The notes beneath the pieces were generated by a model, which had not been told where the DNA came from, ran no database searches, and worked only from the letters and a program-made list of their open reading frames with translations. Both the position numbers and the translations under genes were made by a program. Below are positions 26,731 through 35,329 of a DNA stretch of 64,000 nt, piece after piece; positions within the stretch are counted from its first letter, which is position 1, and every line of letters begins with the position of its first letter. The stretch comes from UBA10329 sp964500205 (lineage in GTDB: Bacteria; Bacteroidota; Bacteroidia; UBA10329), in NCBI GenBank assembly GCA_964500205.1, contig CAZCNS010000002.1, forward strand, positions 62,001-126,000, written 5' to 3'.

Positions 26731-28908
26731 TCATTTTCTGACTATCCGCGCCTCTTTCCCCATAAAAACCTCCGCACCATCAGGGATAACGAGGGTCGCA
26801 CCTTTCGCCACAACAATCCTTGAGTGGTCATTGAGTACGAGCCGCGAACCGGGCTCAAAGATGAGGCTGCTGTCGTCATTGACCAAGACATGGGCTCGGT
26901 TTTCCAATTCCATCACCGCTCCTTGCTTCACAGTGTACTCTGTAGGGTCGGCAAATAGCCAGTTGCCACGCCTGTCTTTTTCTCTTGCTTCATGGTACTG
27001 AGGGGTCTCACTACGTTCGAGCAGCAGCCTTCTCCTTTGCCCTACTTTGAGTGACGGAAGAGATATATCCTTGAGGTGCGGGTGCTGCACGATGGTACCG
27101 CACCAACGCACATGGTCGCTCAATTCATAGTCGTCCCAGCGGAAGCTCACTTGCATGTCACCATTGTCCAACTCATTGAATTTGAGAGAAAGTCCATTGA
27201 GGTGGATCACCCTGTTCTCGAATCCAGGCAGCACAGAATCACGGATGGTGTACCGCCCGAACTCCAAGTTGCTGCCATAGGTGTACACAGGCAGTGGCGC
27301 GGGATTAGTGCTGAGCGACATCTCCATGCGGCCCGTGGCTGGAGCAAAGGCATCGAGCCAATCACCGTTCATGTGATAATCGTGAACCGCGCTGTCGCCA
27401 CGCATCTTGCTGAGGCCCGTGTAAATGCGGTCACCTGAATACATCTTCCCATCCCGGTTGTAGTCGATCTGAGAATAGAGGTCTGACATGCCCGTGAGCG
27501 GGTTGGGCCGGCTTCGCCTCATGTCCTTCGGGATATTCTCATTGCCCCAATTGCAGTTCTGCCCCTGATCACCGGACTGGATACGGTCGTACCTGAAATG
27601 GAAGTCGAAACGGCCCTCCGCGGGAAGCGGTAGGAACGGGCTTGCCAGACCATTGGGATGCCCGGGCGTGGAGCTGTAGATGCCATCGCCCTCGCGCATG
27701 TCCTTGCCCACCTGCACGTAGGCATAGATGCCAGGCGTTCCACGGGGGAAACGGCCATCACCATTGTTGGCGCATTCCACGGCCAAGTAGCGGTCGGTGT
27801 CTGTGGTCATTCTGCGATTCTCCAGCCAGATGTACTGATTTTTCACATCGCCCATTTTCTCCCAATCAATAAATGGGAGTTTAATACGCATGGCATCGCC
27901 TGTGGCCATGTGGTCGCGAAGGATGAAAATGCCACCATCGGGATGAGTGTCGATGCTTATCCGTTCGGTCTCGACCTCCTCGCCATCGGCATTCAGCGCA
28001 CTGATGGTAAACTGCTTGTCGGGGTGCTTCCAATCCATCATCCATCGGTCCCAGCCACTTGCCGCGAGCATGGTGCCACCCGCTTGCGCGGTCAGTCCGT
28101 AACTCGCCCCAGGCATCAGGAAGGTATGCATGCCGCGCCCACCGGCCGAGTGCCAGTGATTCCCACCGAAAATGCCATGCAGATGTTCCGCGACCGTTAT
28201 GTGCATGGCTTTCTCGGGCGCACCGCTCGCATTGAACGATGCCATGTTGCTCACGCCTTTCATATCCTTGAAAGGCTTGCCCCGTGCGCCTGTAACTCCG
28301 AACCCCGCGTAGTCGATGGTGTTGACACTGGTCAACATCCGGTTGTTGCGCCAGATGATGTAAAGCAGGTCAATGCTGCCGTCCGGCTCTTTCAGCTTGG
28401 GCTGGCCGCTCTTGCCCGCAGACCAAATGTCGAAGGCCGAGAGTGGATAGCCACCAGCGGTGCGGAGTGTGGGGTCGTTCGGTTGCATGGCCGAGAGGCG
28501 CTCAAGGATCTGTGTGAGACCGTGGTTGCCGACCCGGATGTCCTTGCAGGGGATGGTCACCACCTCGGGCAGATAATCACCCAGCAGGATGTAGCGTCCA
28601 AACGAGGCCTCATGGTAGTAGCGAGTGATGAAACCGTCCATCTTACCATCGGCAGCGATCTCCCTGTCGAGGAACGCGCCAGCAAAGTTTGGGGGCTGCG
28701 TCCTTCCCTGCCTATCACGGGGCCAGTTGCCCGCAAAATCCTCGGTGAGGTTGCTTGGACAGGGGCCATCCTTGAAATCGACCTCCGCGAAAACGATGAG
28801 TATGCGCAACGTGTCGCGGGTCGGAATACCCACCCCGTGGCGGATGGCGGGTTGGGCCATCGCACCTTGGACAGCGAGGCATAAGAGCAGGACCAGCGTT
28901 CTGAACAT
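26731..28908 (-). CDS. exported M6-type metalloprotease-like protein with an altered zinc motif
   Basis: 725 aa with a signal peptide (MFRTLVLLLCLAVQGAMAQ). Residues 30-260 follow the layout of Bacteroidota M6-like (InhA-related) peptidases: RILIVFAEVDFKDG, a YYHEASFGRYILLGDYL block, and a zinc-site region. Where HExxH is expected the sequence is A240-E-H-L-H244, followed by GIFGGNH251. The first zinc His is Ala; Glu241, His244 and the downstream His remain. About residues 660-725 form a beta-helix-like tail of short repeats (SSLIFEPGSRLVLNDHSRIV). It is either an inactive member or one using a different zinc ligand. Confidence 0.7.
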   Translation of the reverse strand: MFRTLVLLLCLAVQGAMAQPAIRHGVGIPTRDTLRILIVFAEVDFKDGPCPSNLTEDFAGNWPRDRQGRTQPPNFAGAFLDREIAADGKMDGFITRYYHEASFGRYILLGDYLPEVVTIPCKDIRVGNHGLTQILERLSAMQPNDPTLRTAGGYPLSAFDIWSAGKSGQPKLKEPDGSIDLLYIIWRNNRMLTSVNTIDYAGFGVTGARGKPFKDMKGVSNMASFNASGAPEKAMHITVAEHLHGIFGGNHWHSAGGRGMHTFLMPGASYGLTAQAGGTMLAASGWDRWMMDWKHPDKQFTISALNADGEEVETERISIDTHPDGGIFILRDHMATGDAMRIKLPFIDWEKMGDVKNQYIWLENRRMTTDTDRYLAVECANNGDGRFPRGTPGIYAYVQVGKDMREGDGIYSSTPGHPNGLASPFLPLPAEGRFDFHFRYDRIQSGDQGQNCNWGNENIPKDMRRSRPNPLTGMSDLYSQIDYNRDGKMYSGDRIYTGLSKMRGDSAVHDYHMNGDWLDAFAPATGRMEMSLSTNPAPLPVYTYGSNLEFGRYTIRDSVLPGFENRVIHLNGLSLKFNELDNGDMQVSFRWDDYELSDHVRWCGTIVQHPHLKDISLPSLKVGQRRRLLLERSETPQYHEAREKDRRGNWLFADPTEYTVKQGAVMELENRAHVLVNDDSSLIFEPGSRLVLNDHSRIVVAKGATLVIPDGAEVFMGKEARIVRK

Positions 28909-28927
28909 GAACCGCTAAGAACGGGAC

Positions 28928-28935
28928 TATCTTTG
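28928..28935 (+). promoter_or_regulatory. -7 promoter box, 5 bp before a start codon
   Basis: TATCTTTG, a full match to TAnnTTTG, ends five bases before the ATG at 28941, implying a leaderless or nearly leaderless mRNA. Confidence 0.55.
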
Positions 28936-28940
28936 GGGCA

Positions 28941-29369
28941 ATGAAATTTCTGCACTACACATCGCCACTGATTCTGCTTGCGGCATTATCTATTGGTTCC
29001 TGCGGCAACACGAACCAGACCGGTGTGCCTTACATTCCAGTAAATATTCAGCTGATTGTCTCCAATCCCGATTTCGTGGCCCTTCAAGCGGTCGGTGGGC
29101 ATGTGACCATCACTGGCGGGTCGCAGGGCATCATGATTTACCGCGCATCGCCCGAAGAGTTCCGCGCCTACGACCGCCACTGCACCTTCCTGCCCGAGGA
29201 GTTCTGCCGGGTGACCATCGACAACACAGACATCTTCGCGGTGTGCGATGTTTGCTGCAACACCAAGTTCCTGCTCGTGGACGGTTCTCCGGTAGAAGGC
29301 CCCGCGCCCATCGGCCTTTTGCAGTACAATACCTCTTTCAACGGCAATGCACTGTGGATAACCAATTGA
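28941..29369 (+). CDS. Rieske-like lipoprotein lacking both cluster histidines
   Basis: 142 aa lipoprotein: signal and lipobox ending SIGSC with Cys21. The mature domain has the Rieske beta-fold layout: GGSQGIMIYRASPEEFRAYD, a first metal loop C81-T-F, and a second loop C105-C106-N-T-K-F, then VEGPAPIGLLQYNTSF. In a true Rieske protein the loops read CxH and CPCHGSxF; here the histidines are Phe83 and Cys106. A normal [2Fe-2S] cluster with two His ligands is therefore unlikely, and it may be a structural relative. Divergent from the M6-like gene, 32 bp away. Confidence 0.7.
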   Translation: MKFLHYTSPLILLAALSIGSCGNTNQTGVPYIPVNIQLIVSNPDFVALQAVGGHVTITGGSQGIMIYRASPEEFRAYDRHCTFLPEEFCRVTIDNTDIFAVCDVCCNTKFLLVDGSPVEGPAPIGLLQYNTSFNGNALWITN

Positions 29370-29478
29370 GGAATAGGAGACGGGGGACAAGGGACGGGGA
29401 AAGTGCCCCTAAGTCCCAAATCAACAACCATCCCTACAGTCGCGGTATTTCGCCTCGCTCAACAATCAAAAGTCATCA

Positions 29479-30444
29479 ATGATAGTCGTAACAGGTGCAG
29501 CGGGTTTCATTGGCAGTTGTCTTTTGGCAGGACTGTGCGAAGCGGGCTATGCCGACCTCGTTGCGGTTGATGATTTCAGTCGTGATGACAAGCTGCCCAA
29601 CCTTGAGGGCAAGCCACTAACTGCGCGGGTTCACCGCGATGCATTCATCCCTTGGCTTCGCAACAACCAACGTTCGGTGCAGTTCGTGTTCCACTTGGGG
29701 GCCCGCACAGACACCACCGAATCCGACCGCAGCATTTTCCAGCACCTCAATGTCGATTACTCGAAGCGTGTGTGGGAATGCTGTGCCGAATTCGGTCTGC
29801 CACTCGTGTATGCGTCCTCGGCCGCGACTTACGGCTTGGGCGATCAGGGGTTTGAGGACAACCATTCCGTGATCCAAAACCTCGCTCCCCTGAACCCGTA
29901 TGGTGAGTCAAAGAACGCATTCGACCTATGGGCCATAGCACAAGAGAAGCAACCTCCGTTCTGGCAGGGACTGAAGTTCTTCAATGTGTATGGGCCCAAT
30001 GAGTACCACAAGGGCAGGATGGCGTCCGTGGTCTTTCACGCTTTTAACCAGATTCGCGACTCTGGGGCGATCAGACTCTTCCGCTCCCACCGTCCAGACT
30101 ATCCGGACGGTGGGCAGTTGCGGGACTTCATCTATGTGAAGGATGTGGTCGATGTGTGCCTGTTCCTCATGGAGAACCGCGGGAACAGCGGCATCTACAA
30201 CCTCGGCACGGGCCGCGCCCGAACCTTCCTCGACCTCGCCAAGGCCATTTTTGCGGCAATGGGCGCGGAGGAGGACATCCATTTTATTGACACCCCTGCG
30301 GACATCAGGGACAAATACCAATACTACACCGAGGCCAATATGGCCAAGCTGCGCGGCATCGGCTACGACCGTCCGTTCACCACCATTGAGGATGGCGTTG
30401 GCGACTACGTGACCGGATACCTGCTGAAAGGTGCCCGTCTCTAA
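29479..30444 (+). CDS. hldD: ADP-L-glycero-D-manno-heptose 6-epimerase
   Basis: 321 aa extended SDR enzyme that converts ADP-D-glycero- to ADP-L-glycero-D-manno-heptose for the LPS inner core. The NAD(P)-binding GAAGFIG is at 6-12. The early HLGARTDTTESD block and catalytic Y141-x3-K145 (NPYGESKNAFDLWA) are typical of HldD/RfaD, as are VYGPNEYHKGRMASVVFHAF and the ending DIRDKYQYYTEA. Length is close to the usual 310-330 aa. No other heptose genes adjoin it. A strong hairpin follows the stop. Confidence 0.93.
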   Translation: MIVVTGAAGFIGSCLLAGLCEAGYADLVAVDDFSRDDKLPNLEGKPLTARVHRDAFIPWLRNNQRSVQFVFHLGARTDTTESDRSIFQHLNVDYSKRVWECCAEFGLPLVYASSAATYGLGDQGFEDNHSVIQNLAPLNPYGESKNAFDLWAIAQEKQPPFWQGLKFFNVYGPNEYHKGRMASVVFHAFNQIRDSGAIRLFRSHRPDYPDGGQLRDFIYVKDVVDVCLFLMENRGNSGIYNLGTGRARTFLDLAKAIFAAMGAEEDIHFIDTPADIRDKYQYYTEANMAKLRGIGYDRPFTTIEDGVGDYVTGYLLKGARL

Positions 30445-30457
30445 TACCACTTCTTAG

Positions 30458-30484
30458 CACAAAAAGTCAGTTGGACTTTTTGTG
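30458..30484 (+). terminator. terminator hairpin after hldD
   Basis: An 11-bp perfect stem (CACAAAAAGTC / GACTTTTTGTG) around a 5-base loop begins 14 bp after the hldD stop. The T-run lies inside the stem and works on both strands, so it could also serve the convergent gene at 30716. The 230 bp from 30485 to 30715 hold no gene I can support. Confidence 0.5.
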
Positions 30485-30715
30485 GTTAGAAGCGGTTCAT
30501 GCCGTTCGAGCAGTCTTTACAGGGCAATGAAATTGGCCTGTGTAAGAATGCCGAAACAGTATGTATGGCCCGCAGGGTGTCATGGGCCAATTATGTCTTC
30601 TTACCAGCATGTCAAAGAACGCATACCAATCCCCTGACCACCGTCTGCCAGAACGGGGCCGTTGCACTTGGGAATGGTCTGTTTGGGGAGGTCTCCTGCC
30701 TTACACGTAAGGTGC

Positions 30716-31180
30716 TTACCTCTTATAGATGCGCTTCACTATCGCCCTGCCAGCGACATTGACCCGCACCATGTACAATCCTGGTCTATAGCCCGACATG
30801 TCGATGCGCTGCTGCTGCAGGTCGGCCTCGAAAGTGCCACTTTGCACCAGCCTACCGAGGGCATCCGTCACTTCGTAGGGCATGCCCTTGCGTACCGTGA
30901 ACTCGAAGTCGAACACAGCATCGTCATCCACAGGGTTGGGGAAGACGTTGAAAGCGCCATCCGTGTCATCGCTGCCGTCACCCGTCTCGCCATCGGGGTC
31001 ACCAAAGCGGGATAGCTGAGAAGGCGTATCCTGCTCACCGACAGCTTCCGTTGCCTGCCTTGCCGACTGACCTAGGGCATTTCCTTTATCAATGAGAATC
31101 CAAACCATGACCAGCGCGATCACCGCTGCGGCCTTCATGATGGTCTGCATGTTCGGGATGGAGGAGTAGTGTGGTCTCAT
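30716..31180 (-). CDS. small exported protein with T9SS sorting domain
   Basis: 154 aa. An N-terminal hydrophobic helix (MKAAAVIALVMVWILIDKG) serves as signal peptide; ATGs at 31180, 31150 and 31138 are all possible starts. An acidic, Gly/Asp-rich linker (DPDGETGDGSDDTDG) leads to a complete type-A T9SS tail of about 75 residues: FNVFPNPVDDDAVFDFEF, VTDALGRLVQSGTF and YRPGLYMVRV. There is almost no passenger, so the protein is little more than a sorting tail. Its role is unknown. Confidence 0.7.
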   Translation of the reverse strand: MRPHYSSIPNMQTIMKAAAVIALVMVWILIDKGNALGQSARQATEAVGEQDTPSQLSRFGDPDGETGDGSDDTDGAFNVFPNPVDDDAVFDFEFTVRKGMPYEVTDALGRLVQSGTFEADLQQQRIDMSGYRPGLYMVRVNVAGRAIVKRIYKR

Positions 31181-31798
31181 GTTCGGGAGATTTCAGGTGT
31201 GCATAATAAACATATAAAAGTAGCTGAAAGTTGAAAGCTGAAATATGAAAGTTGAAACGAGAAAGTTGAAAGTCGAAAGAGGCCAATAAGTTGTTGTCGT
31301 CTCTGGTTTGTCAATTGGCACGTTCATCAAATTCGGACTGATTCGTAATGCGGAAACAAGGTTCAGTGGTTTTGATGGTGTGAAATTACAGTGGTGATTC
31401 GGGCTGCGCAAACCACGTGCAAGGCATAAATGGACAAGCCAAGACGTGCTATTTGCCCCTCCGTCAATTCATTTCACATTGATTGACAATTATTTAGATT
31501 AAAAATTTCTTTCTGAAAAATTACAGTTTCAACGTTATGCCATCTTGAGGCCATAAATTACACTTCTAACGGTCTCGGAGGATGTCAGTTCAGCTGCTTT
31601 CAACGCTTGCACGGACAGAATCGGTGTGTAAATTGGAGTTTCCAAAAACCTCTGATTTACAGAGGTTTCAAAACTCAACAATGCCAACAGCAGCGGGCTT
31701 TCAGCACATCGGGGAAAAGTCGGCAAACTCACATCGGGGACAGAAATGATTACATCCCCAAGCCTTTTCATCGGAACAAAAACCCCATCATAAATTAC
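31181..31798. other. intergenic region with GAAAGTTGAAA-type repeats
   Basis: 618 bp without a supported gene. At 31221-31281 a degenerate tandem run of GAAAGTTGAAA-like units (ctgaaagttgaaag and variants) occurs, a low-complexity type common between Bacteroidota genes. From about 31480 to 31550 the sequence is AT-rich and could hold the promoter of the gene at 31799, but no clear TAnnTTTG box is visible. Confidence 0.4.
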
Positions 31799-33358
31799 AT
31801 GTCCAAGACAGGCTCCGATAAGCTCTTCCATCTGATCCGCTCGCTTACCAAGGCCGAGAAGCGGTACTTCAAGTTGTACACCTCCAAGCAGAGCGGTGAC
31901 CCGAACAACATGCAAGTGCTGTTCGATGCCATCGACCGGCTGGAGGAATTTGACGAGGACGCGCTGGTGAAAAGCATCCGAGACAAATCGTTGCAGCGTA
32001 CACTGCCCACAGTGAAAAGTCGTCTATACGATGCTGTGCTCCGCTCTCTGGACGCCTACCACGCCAACAGCTCCATTGACGCCCAACTGAAACGCACCTT
32101 GCATTTCGTGGAAATCCTCTACAAGAAGTCGCTGTACGGTCAGGCACTGAAGCTGCTGGAAGGTGCGAAGAAGCTGGCCTATCAGTATGACAAGCACACC
32201 TCGCTGCTAGAGGTGTTCATGTGGGAGAAGATGATCATCGAGAAGGACAATTACGAGAATGTTGGCGATGACGAGCTGGAGGCCATGATGGCCGAAAACC
32301 AACGCATCACACAGCTGATAGAGGTCTATAACGACTTCTGGGGCATCAAGAGCCGCCTGTTTCACATCCTGAACCGGAGAGGGAAAGCTCGCACCGAAGA
32401 GGGCCTGCTGCGACTCAAGAGCATCATTGACGACACGCTGCTCGACCGGGATCCCGAACATCTGTTCCATGAGTCGCAGTACCTCTACAACCACATTTAC
32501 AGTGCGTACTATTTCGGGGTAGGAGACTATGCCAACTCCTACAAGTACCTGGAATCCAATGTGCAGCACATTGAGACGAACCTCGACAAGTTCAGCGAGG
32601 AGCCGAATATCTATTTCTCCATCCTGACGAACATCGTCTACATAGCCAGTCAGCTACAGAAGTATGACGAGGTGTTCTTCTACCTGAAAAAACTGCGCGC
32701 CCTGCCAGAGACGCTGGACATCAGCAACAACGAAGACCTAGAGATCAAGCTGTTCTCATCAGCCAATAGCATAGAGCTCACCATCTACTTCCTGACGGGC
32801 GACTTCGAGAAGGGACTGGAGCTGATACCGCAGGTGGAGAACGGGCTGATGCTCTATGACAAGAAGCTGAACAGCGTGCGCAAGGCGTTCTTCTTCTTCA
32901 ACATCGCCATCATCTACTACGGGGCGCAGCGATACAATGATGCGCTGCGCTGGACCAACCGCCTTCTGAACGACATCGACATCAACAAGAGCCTGGACAT
33001 CTACTGCTTCGGCCAGTTGCTGAACCTGCTCATCCACATCGAACTGGACAACAAGTCGCTGCTGCCATACGCGCTGCGCTCGGCACAGCGATATCTGAGC
33101 ACCCGAAACCGCTACTTCAAGTTTGAGGAGTCATTCATCGACCTGATCGGAAGGCTCCTGAAATCGGATGATGTGAACGCAGAGAAAGAACAGTTCCGAG
33201 TGTTCCTTGAGAGAATGAAAGAATTAAAGGACGACCCGCTGGAGAAGAACGCCTTCGAATACTTTGACTTCATCTCTTGGGCCGAGGCCAAGATGATGGG
33301 ACGGAAATTTGCGGAGGTGGTGCAGGAGCGGTCCGGGATAAAAGGGAGAGGGGAATGA
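31799..33358 (+). CDS. conserved Bacteroidota helical-repeat protein, unknown function
   Basis: 519 aa from the ATG at 31799 (MSKTGSDKLFHLIRSLTKAE). The frame stays open upstream to 31607, but that part is not protein-like. The N-terminus SDKLFHLIRSLTKAEKRYFK is a recurrent opening of a Flavobacteriales family. The rest is all-helical with TPR-like pairs (LYGQALKLLEGAKKLAYQYD; YNDALRWTNRLLND). There is no signal peptide, so it is cytoplasmic. It has no assigned role; a scaffold or regulatory adaptor is plausible from the TPR character only. Its stop codon lies in a terminator hairpin shared with the convergent floA-nfeD operon. Confidence 0.75.
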   Translation: MSKTGSDKLFHLIRSLTKAEKRYFKLYTSKQSGDPNNMQVLFDAIDRLEEFDEDALVKSIRDKSLQRTLPTVKSRLYDAVLRSLDAYHANSSIDAQLKRTLHFVEILYKKSLYGQALKLLEGAKKLAYQYDKHTSLLEVFMWEKMIIEKDNYENVGDDELEAMMAENQRITQLIEVYNDFWGIKSRLFHILNRRGKARTEEGLLRLKSIIDDTLLDRDPEHLFHESQYLYNHIYSAYYFGVGDYANSYKYLESNVQHIETNLDKFSEEPNIYFSILTNIVYIASQLQKYDEVFFYLKKLRALPETLDISNNEDLEIKLFSSANSIELTIYFLTGDFEKGLELIPQVENGLMLYDKKLNSVRKAFFFFNIAIIYYGAQRYNDALRWTNRLLNDIDINKSLDIYCFGQLLNLLIHIELDNKSLLPYALRSAQRYLSTRNRYFKFEESFIDLIGRLLKSDDVNAEKEQFRVFLERMKELKDDPLEKNAFEYFDFISWAEAKMMGRKFAEVVQERSGIKGRGE

Positions 33359-33389
33359 TGAAGGCGACCTGTGCCGTTCATCATTCCCC
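33350..33389. terminator. bidirectional terminator between convergent genes
   Basis: A perfect 13-bp stem (GGGGAATGATGAA / TTCATCATTCCCC) with a 14-base loop begins inside the last codons of the gene ending at 33358 and lies before the floA stop at 33418. It is symmetric and could stop transcription from both sides. Confidence 0.55.
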
Positions 33390-33417
33390 CTACCCTTATT
33401 GTCAGATAGTGTCAGGC

Positions 33418-34398
33418 TTAACCTTTTGAGCTCTTGCTGCCTCCGGGCTTGGCTATGGATTCGCGCATGGAAGTGTCTGCCTTGATATTCTCGAACTTGT
33501 AGTAGTCCATGATACCGAGGTTGCCACTCCTGAATGCCTCGGCCATGGCCTGCGGTATCTGCACCTCGGCCTCGATGACCTTTGCACGTGCCTCCTGGGC
33601 CTTGGCCTTCATCTCCTGCTCCAAGGCAACGGCCATCGCCCTACGCTCTTCGGCCTTGGCCTGTGCAATGTTCTTGTCGGCCTCGGCCTGATCCATTTGC
33701 AGCTCGGCACCTATGTTCTTTCCGATGTCAATGTCGGCAATGTCGATGGAGAGGATCTCGAAGGCCGTGCCGGCATCCAGCCCACGAGCAAGCACTACTT
33801 TGGAAATGCTGTCAGGATTCTCGAGCACCTGCTTGTGACTTTCGGCTGAGCCGATGGAGGATACTACGCCCTCTCCCACACGCGCAAGCACGGTATCCTC
33901 ACCAGCACCACCGACCAACTGCTTGATGTTCGCACGAACCGTAACCCTTGCCTTGGCAATGAGCTGGATGCCATCCTTGGCCACGGCCGTGACCGGAGGC
34001 GTATCTATCACCTTAGGATTCACTGACATCTGAACTGCCAACAACACATCACGTCCCGCAAGGTCAATCGCGGTGGCCATGTTGAAATCGAGCGGAATGT
34101 TGGCCTTATCTGCAGAGATCAGCGCGTTGATCACCTTCTGCACATTTCCCCCTGCGAGGTAATGTGCTTCCATTGCATCTCTATCGACCTTCAAGCCAGC
34201 CTTTGTGGCATTGATCATGCCTCCAACAATTACGGCAGGGGGAACCTTTCGAAACCTCATGCCGATAAGGGCACCGATGCCGACCGGTACGCCCGAAAAG
34301 ATGGCCGTGATCCATAGACCAATCGGCACATAGTAGAAGAACAGCCATAAAATGACCGCAGAGAAGACCACAAGGGCAATGAGAATGGGTAGTGCCAT
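33418..34398 (-). CDS. floA: flotillin-like protein FloA
   Basis: 326 aa. Two closely spaced hydrophobic stretches at the N-terminus (residues 1-45), then the family-specific RFRKVPPAVIVGGMINATKA, an SPFH/band-7 domain with KARVTVRANIKQLVGGAGED, and a Glu/Ala-rich coiled coil (about 215-290: QAKAEERRAMAVALEQEMKA). FloA forms membrane microdomain scaffolds. It lies 75 bp downstream of an nfeD gene, the standard pairing. Length and order are normal. Confidence 0.93.
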   Translation of the reverse strand: MALPILIALVVFSAVILWLFFYYVPIGLWITAIFSGVPVGIGALIGMRFRKVPPAVIVGGMINATKAGLKVDRDAMEAHYLAGGNVQKVINALISADKANIPLDFNMATAIDLAGRDVLLAVQMSVNPKVIDTPPVTAVAKDGIQLIAKARVTVRANIKQLVGGAGEDTVLARVGEGVVSSIGSAESHKQVLENPDSISKVVLARGLDAGTAFEILSIDIADIDIGKNIGAELQMDQAEADKNIAQAKAEERRAMAVALEQEMKAKAQEARAKVIEAEVQIPQAMAEAFRSGNLGIMDYYKFENIKADTSMRESIAKPGGSKSSKG

Positions 34399-34473
34399 TT
34401 CTTAGAATCTTAGAGTTTGAGAAAAGGATTGAAGGTCAAAGACCGAGCGTGCAATATCGGCACGAAAAGTGGC

Positions 34474-34962
34474 TCAGGCAATGGTGTCGGTGACATCATC
34501 GACAATCTTCCGGACGCTGATACGGCCATCAGCGACATGCGTCACTTCAATAGCGGTTCCCTCACTTATAAAGCCTTCGTTGGAGTGAACCTTGAGGACA
34601 TTCTCCCCAAAAACCGCTTTTCCGACAGGGTTGAGCCTGCTATCAGCGACACCCATATCACCTACCACGACCTTTTGCTTGTCATTCGCATCCACACGCT
34701 CTGTAAGCTGACTTTCAAGTGCCATGCGCTCCCAAGTTCGGCCTTTCAACAAAAAACCTAAAGACAGCAAAATCGCCAGCAGCGCGGATGCAATGGAGAG
34801 ATGCCCTGCAACTTCGCCTATGGTATCGTACGCGAGGTGTACTCCGATGACGAGGAGGATGACGCCACCTACGCCAACGATGGTGGTTCCGGGCACGAAC
34901 ACCACTTCCAAAAGCAGAAGGAGCACCCCGAGAACAAGTAACGCTACGACAACGCCCAGCAT
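34474..34962 (-). CDS. NfeD-family membrane protein
   Basis: 162 aa, short NfeD without the protease domain. Three or four membrane helices fill residues 1-75 (VVALLVLGVLLLLLEVVFVP; VGGVILLVIGVHLA; SIASALLAILLSLGFLL). The C-terminal OB fold (about 90-160) contains VGDMGVADSRLNPVGKAVFG and EGTAIEVTHV. Its gene sits between clpS and floA. Its start overlaps the clpS stop by one base (TGATG), showing translational coupling. NfeD proteins act with flotillins in membrane organisation. Confidence 0.9.
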   Translation of the reverse strand: MLGVVVALLVLGVLLLLLEVVFVPGTTIVGVGGVILLVIGVHLAYDTIGEVAGHLSIASALLAILLSLGFLLKGRTWERMALESQLTERVDANDKQKVVVGDMGVADSRLNPVGKAVFGENVLKVHSNEGFISEGTAIEVTHVADGRISVRKIVDDVTDTIA

Positions 34963-35279
34963 CAGCGCGAGACCGGGATATCCTCAATGGTGGCAGTCAG
35001 TCCTCTCTGGGTGAGTTCAGCCCAAACGGGTTGAAGCCGCTTGAAAGAACCTGTCTTCACTGCACACTTTCCATGATAATGGATAAGATAAGTGCATTGT
35101 TCTGCCTGTAGAGGCTCCTGCTTGCAAACATCGATCAAAGTCTCGATGACGAAATCGAACGTATTGAAGTCATCATTGTGGATGACAAGTGACCTCGGAG
35201 AGCGGACAAGTTGATCCAGCTCAACCTCGATGGCTATCTGCTGCTCCAGTTCCGTGACATTGAAAGGATTGAATTCCAT
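34962..35279 (-). CDS. clpS: ClpS, adaptor of the Clp protease
   Basis: 105 aa. The core SLVIHNDDFNTFDFVIETLI carries the NDDFNT motif that binds N-end-rule residues. CKQEPLQAEQCTYLIHYHGK and CAVKTGSFKRL match the remaining ClpS fold, and the C-terminus RGLTATIEDI is typical. It hands N-degron substrates to ClpAP/ClpCP. It heads a coupled minus-strand set clpS-nfeD-floA. Confidence 0.93.
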   Translation of the reverse strand: MEFNPFNVTELEQQIAIEVELDQLVRSPRSLVIHNDDFNTFDFVIETLIDVCKQEPLQAEQCTYLIHYHGKCAVKTGSFKRLQPVWAELTQRGLTATIEDIPVSR

Positions 35280-35329
35280 TGACCAGATTTGAGACGATGA
35301 AATTAGAAAATCTACCCGATCAAGCCTAC

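Noticed and set aside
27658..28884. Plus-strand frame of 408 codons opposite the M6-like gene
   Set aside because: It is a mirror of a GC-rich coding strand: His/Arg/Val-rich translation without motifs.
30499..30762. 87-codon plus-strand frame after hldD
   Set aside because: No protein-like features, and it runs into the convergent T9SS-tail gene.
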